Made by a program: the position numbers and the translations under genes. Below the pieces are notes generated by a model. The model searched no databases. It saw only the letters and a program-made list of their open reading frames with translations, and was not told the origin of the DNA. Of a stretch of DNA of 8,710 nt, positions 7,043 to 8,710 are shown one piece after another; within the stretch, counting starts at the first letter, position 1; each line of letters starts with the position of its first letter. Source of the stretch: an uncultured Clostridia bacterium (GTDB taxonomy: Bacteria; Bacillota_A; Clostridia; Oscillospirales; Oscillospiraceae); NCBI GenBank assembly GCA_946410505.1, contig CAMKAP010000077.1:1-8710 (forward strand), given 5' to 3'.

Positions 7043-8488
7043 ATGCCGCTGGATCGCAGATCCGCCGTCCTCCTGCGGACGGTGTATACCGTGACCGTCA
7101 TCGGGATCTTTCTGTATTTCCTGATGTGGCAGGTGAATTTTTATCTGGCTGAGAGCATCAAGCAGGGGATCTATCTCTTCTTTCCCCCGGTGCTGCTGGC
7201 GGGTGTGCTGTATTTTCGGAAACTGAAGGACGGGATCGAGATCAAGCTGGTGGCGGCTTATTTGCTCTGGGTTGTGATCACCCGCATCATCAACGGTGAC
7301 CGTGTCCTGAGCAAAGAGTATCTCTTTGTACTGGACCTTTCCCTGATGCTGCCCTTTATGTCCCTTGGCCTGGTCCTGGACCGCGCCGGCCGCCGCCGTG
7401 TTCTCAACTGGCTTTCTGTGATCCTGGGCGTGTACTTCTTCATGCTAGGCGTGTTGTGCATTTATACATACATTACGAGTCGTGACCTTATCAATCCGAT
7501 CACAGGCGGTTATCTTACTGCGGTATTTCACAAGTCGAAGGGTGTAATTACAGCACTGGATACGAACCCCAATACCATAGCGTTCTGGTTTATGATGCCC
7601 TTTCTGCTGATGCTGTATCAGCTCTTTTCCAGCAAAAGTAAAATGCTCCGCGTTCTGATCGCTTTTTCGGGTTTAACGGATCTGATAGTAATTGTACTTA
7701 CACAGTGCAGAAGCATTCTGGCGGCGTTGTCCATTTGCTTGGGAATTCTCGGCGCAATATTAGCAGGGGAGAAGCTTCGTGTCAGCAGGTGGGGAGCTGC
7801 GCTGTTGATTCTGTTTGTCTTTGCTTCTTCGTGTGCAGTGTCTTATATGTGCTTTCATGGAATATACATGCTCGCAGACAGAATGCGGCCATCTAATACG
7901 GAAGTTGCAAGCACATCTGCTCAGGTGGGGATGGCCGCTGTGGATATAGTATTGGAGCCGACCGTTCTTTCTGCCAGAATCCCTGTTTCAGCACAACCGG
8001 AACCACAGTCTGTTACGGTCAGCTACGAGTATCTTAACAGGCGCCTTAGCGGTAGATTGGAAATCTTCCGCGGGGCGTATCTTGCGTTGAAAGAAGAACC
8101 TGCAATTCTGTTTCGTGGCCAGAGTACTGAAAATCTATTGGTGAGGACGAACGCCTATCTAATCTGGAAGACCGAAGCACCAAAAGTCCAGTTCCATAAT
8201 TATTTGCTACAGGTGCTGATGTTGACGGGGATTCCCGGCCTTTTCTTAGCGCTTTCAATCTCTTTATCTCTGCTGTTTCGCTGTATCCGGTCTTTTATGG
8301 ATAGGAAAAACCAGCTAAAAGACAGAGTGTTTGGCCTATGTGCCATTGCCTGTTTGCTTTTTGGACAGATGGAATCGGGTTTCTTTAACTACACGGATGC
8401 CCGCACCTTATTTTTCTACCTGACGGCGGGAATTGTTTTCGGAATCTCTCGAAATAATTACAATAAGCCTGCTTTTTCCGACAATTGA
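7043..8488 (+). CDS. O-antigen ligase / Wzy-like polytopic membrane protein
   Basis: A 481-residue integral membrane protein with about twelve hydrophobic segments and one long loop, the layout of the O-antigen ligase/Wzy polymerase superfamily, which transfers or polymerises lipid-linked glycans outside the membrane. Hydrophobic stretches lie near 14-31, 42-58, 66-83, 93-112, 121-144, 177-195, 203-220, 224-241, 250-271, 387-413, 429-447 and 455-468. Family-like marks are NTIAFWF (177-183), TQCRS (220-224, with R223), GRLEIFRGAY (337-346) opening the loop end, and FHNYLLQVLMLTGIPGL (384-400, with H385); Arg and His at such places are key in WaaL. The start ATG has AAAGGAGAG (7026-7033) upstream and lies 39 bases after the PI-PLC gene, with no terminator between. 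Codon use changes abruptly around residue 133, from GC-rich to AT-rich. The glycan substrate cannot be told. Confidence 0.82.
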   Translation: MPLDRRSAVLLRTVYTVTVIGIFLYFLMWQVNFYLAESIKQGIYLFFPPVLLAGVLYFRKLKDGIEIKLVAAYLLWVVITRIINGDRVLSKEYLFVLDLSLMLPFMSLGLVLDRAGRRRVLNWLSVILGVYFFMLGVLCIYTYITSRDLINPITGGYLTAVFHKSKGVITALDTNPNTIAFWFMMPFLLMLYQLFSSKSKMLRVLIAFSGLTDLIVIVLTQCRSILAALSICLGILGAILAGEKLRVSRWGAALLILFVFASSCAVSYMCFHGIYMLADRMRPSNTEVASTSAQVGMAAVDIVLEPTVLSARIPVSAQPEPQSVTVSYEYLNRRLSGRLEIFRGAYLALKEEPAILFRGQSTENLLVRTNAYLIWKTEAPKVQFHNYLLQVLMLTGIPGLFLALSISLSLLFRCIRSFMDRKNQLKDRVFGLCAIACLLFGQMESGFFNYTDARTLFFYLTAGIVFGISRNNYNKPAFSDN

Positions 8489-8710
8489 GCGCGCGGAAGG
8501 GAGCGATACGATAGGTTTATCTGACCGTGCGAAATACTGCTGCTGGTTGGACTTTAAACGGAATATGACTTCCAATTGTTGTGGCATCGCAAAGGAAAAA
8601 GCTTAACGTTGCGCAGACCAATCTCTGCGTGAAAGGTGGTTCAAAGTAAACTCCGCCTGTAGGTTTGTCAATGATGTGTTACAACGTTCGGAAAAGAAGA
8701 AAGAGCCTGT
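8489..8710. other. AT-richer right-end region without a supportable gene
   Basis: These 222 bases follow the ligase stop and keep its lower GC content. No intrinsic terminator with a T-run is visible. One plus-strand frame is open from 8484, broken by a single TAA at 8604-8606, and open again to the window edge, but its translation resembles no family I know. An ATG at 8671 opens a frame of about 13 codons rich in Arg and Lys that runs off the edge; it could be the start of a downstream membrane-anchored protein, but no good ribosome binding site precedes it. Confidence 0.5.
8612..8629. repeat. Small perfect hairpin in the right-end region
   Basis: CGCAGA (8612-8617) pairs exactly with TCTGCG (8624-8629) around a six-base loop, with weak G-U extension outside. 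There is no T-run after it on either strand, so it is not a clear terminator. It may be incidental. Confidence 0.35.

Noticed and set aside
7705..7896. A 63-codon plus-strand frame inside the ligase gene
   Set aside because: It is an out-of-frame overlap with a conserved membrane protein gene, with no ribosome binding site or domain.
8671..8710. A short plus-strand frame starting at ATG 8671, rich in Arg and Lys, as the N-terminus of a downstream gene
   Set aside because: Only 13 codons are visible and no good ribosome binding site precedes it. It could be real, but it cannot be supported from this window.

Overview
The window looks like the chromosome of a high-GC, anaerobic, gut-type Clostridia bacterium, probably an Oscillospiraceae/Oscillibacter-Flavonifractor-like lineage. 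This is inferred from roughly 60-68% GC in hand-counted lines of the left and central part, Firmicutes-type protein versions (TmcAL/YlbM, M18 aminopeptidase, RF1 with a PxT motif) and strong AGGAGG-like ribosome binding sites. No tRNA, rRNA, CRISPR array or complete mobile element was found.

Left part (1-1077): the N-terminal 243 residues of acetate kinase (ackA) run leftward off the window. They are followed by a 347-base divergent intergenic region with AT-rich promoter-like hexamers for ackA, a GC-rich block of short repeats, and a perfect 12-bp inverted repeat of pyrimidine/purine tracts that looks like a dispersed intergenic repeat.

Central part (1078-6010): a rightward housekeeping block. 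tmcAL (acetate-dependent ac4C34 modification of elongator tRNA-Met) is followed by a near-consensus promoter that begins at the base after its stop codon. This promoter should drive prfA (release factor 1), a fused tsaC-coaE gene (threonylcarbamoyl-AMP synthase for tRNA t6A37 plus dephospho-CoA kinase) and an M18 aminopeptidase. The last three genes abut or overlap, so they form one translationally coupled operon. The shared theme is translation and tRNA anticodon-loop modification, with a side link to acetate and CoA metabolism (ackA, tmcAL, coaE).

Right part (6014-8710): the operon appears to continue into two cell-envelope genes, a membrane-anchored PI-PLC-X-domain phosphodiesterase and a polytopic O-antigen-ligase/Wzy-like protein. 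Inside the ligase gene, near base 7440, GC falls sharply from about 63% to about 45% and stays low to the window end. This suggests a recombination junction or the start of a transferred surface-polysaccharide region. The last 222 bases contain no supportable gene.

Most worth a second look are the TsaC-CoaE fusion (with a diverged CoaE motif and no prmC in its usual slot), the composition break inside the ligase gene, and the intergenic repeat between ackA and tmcAL. I did not find a convincing undescribed defence or mobile system.
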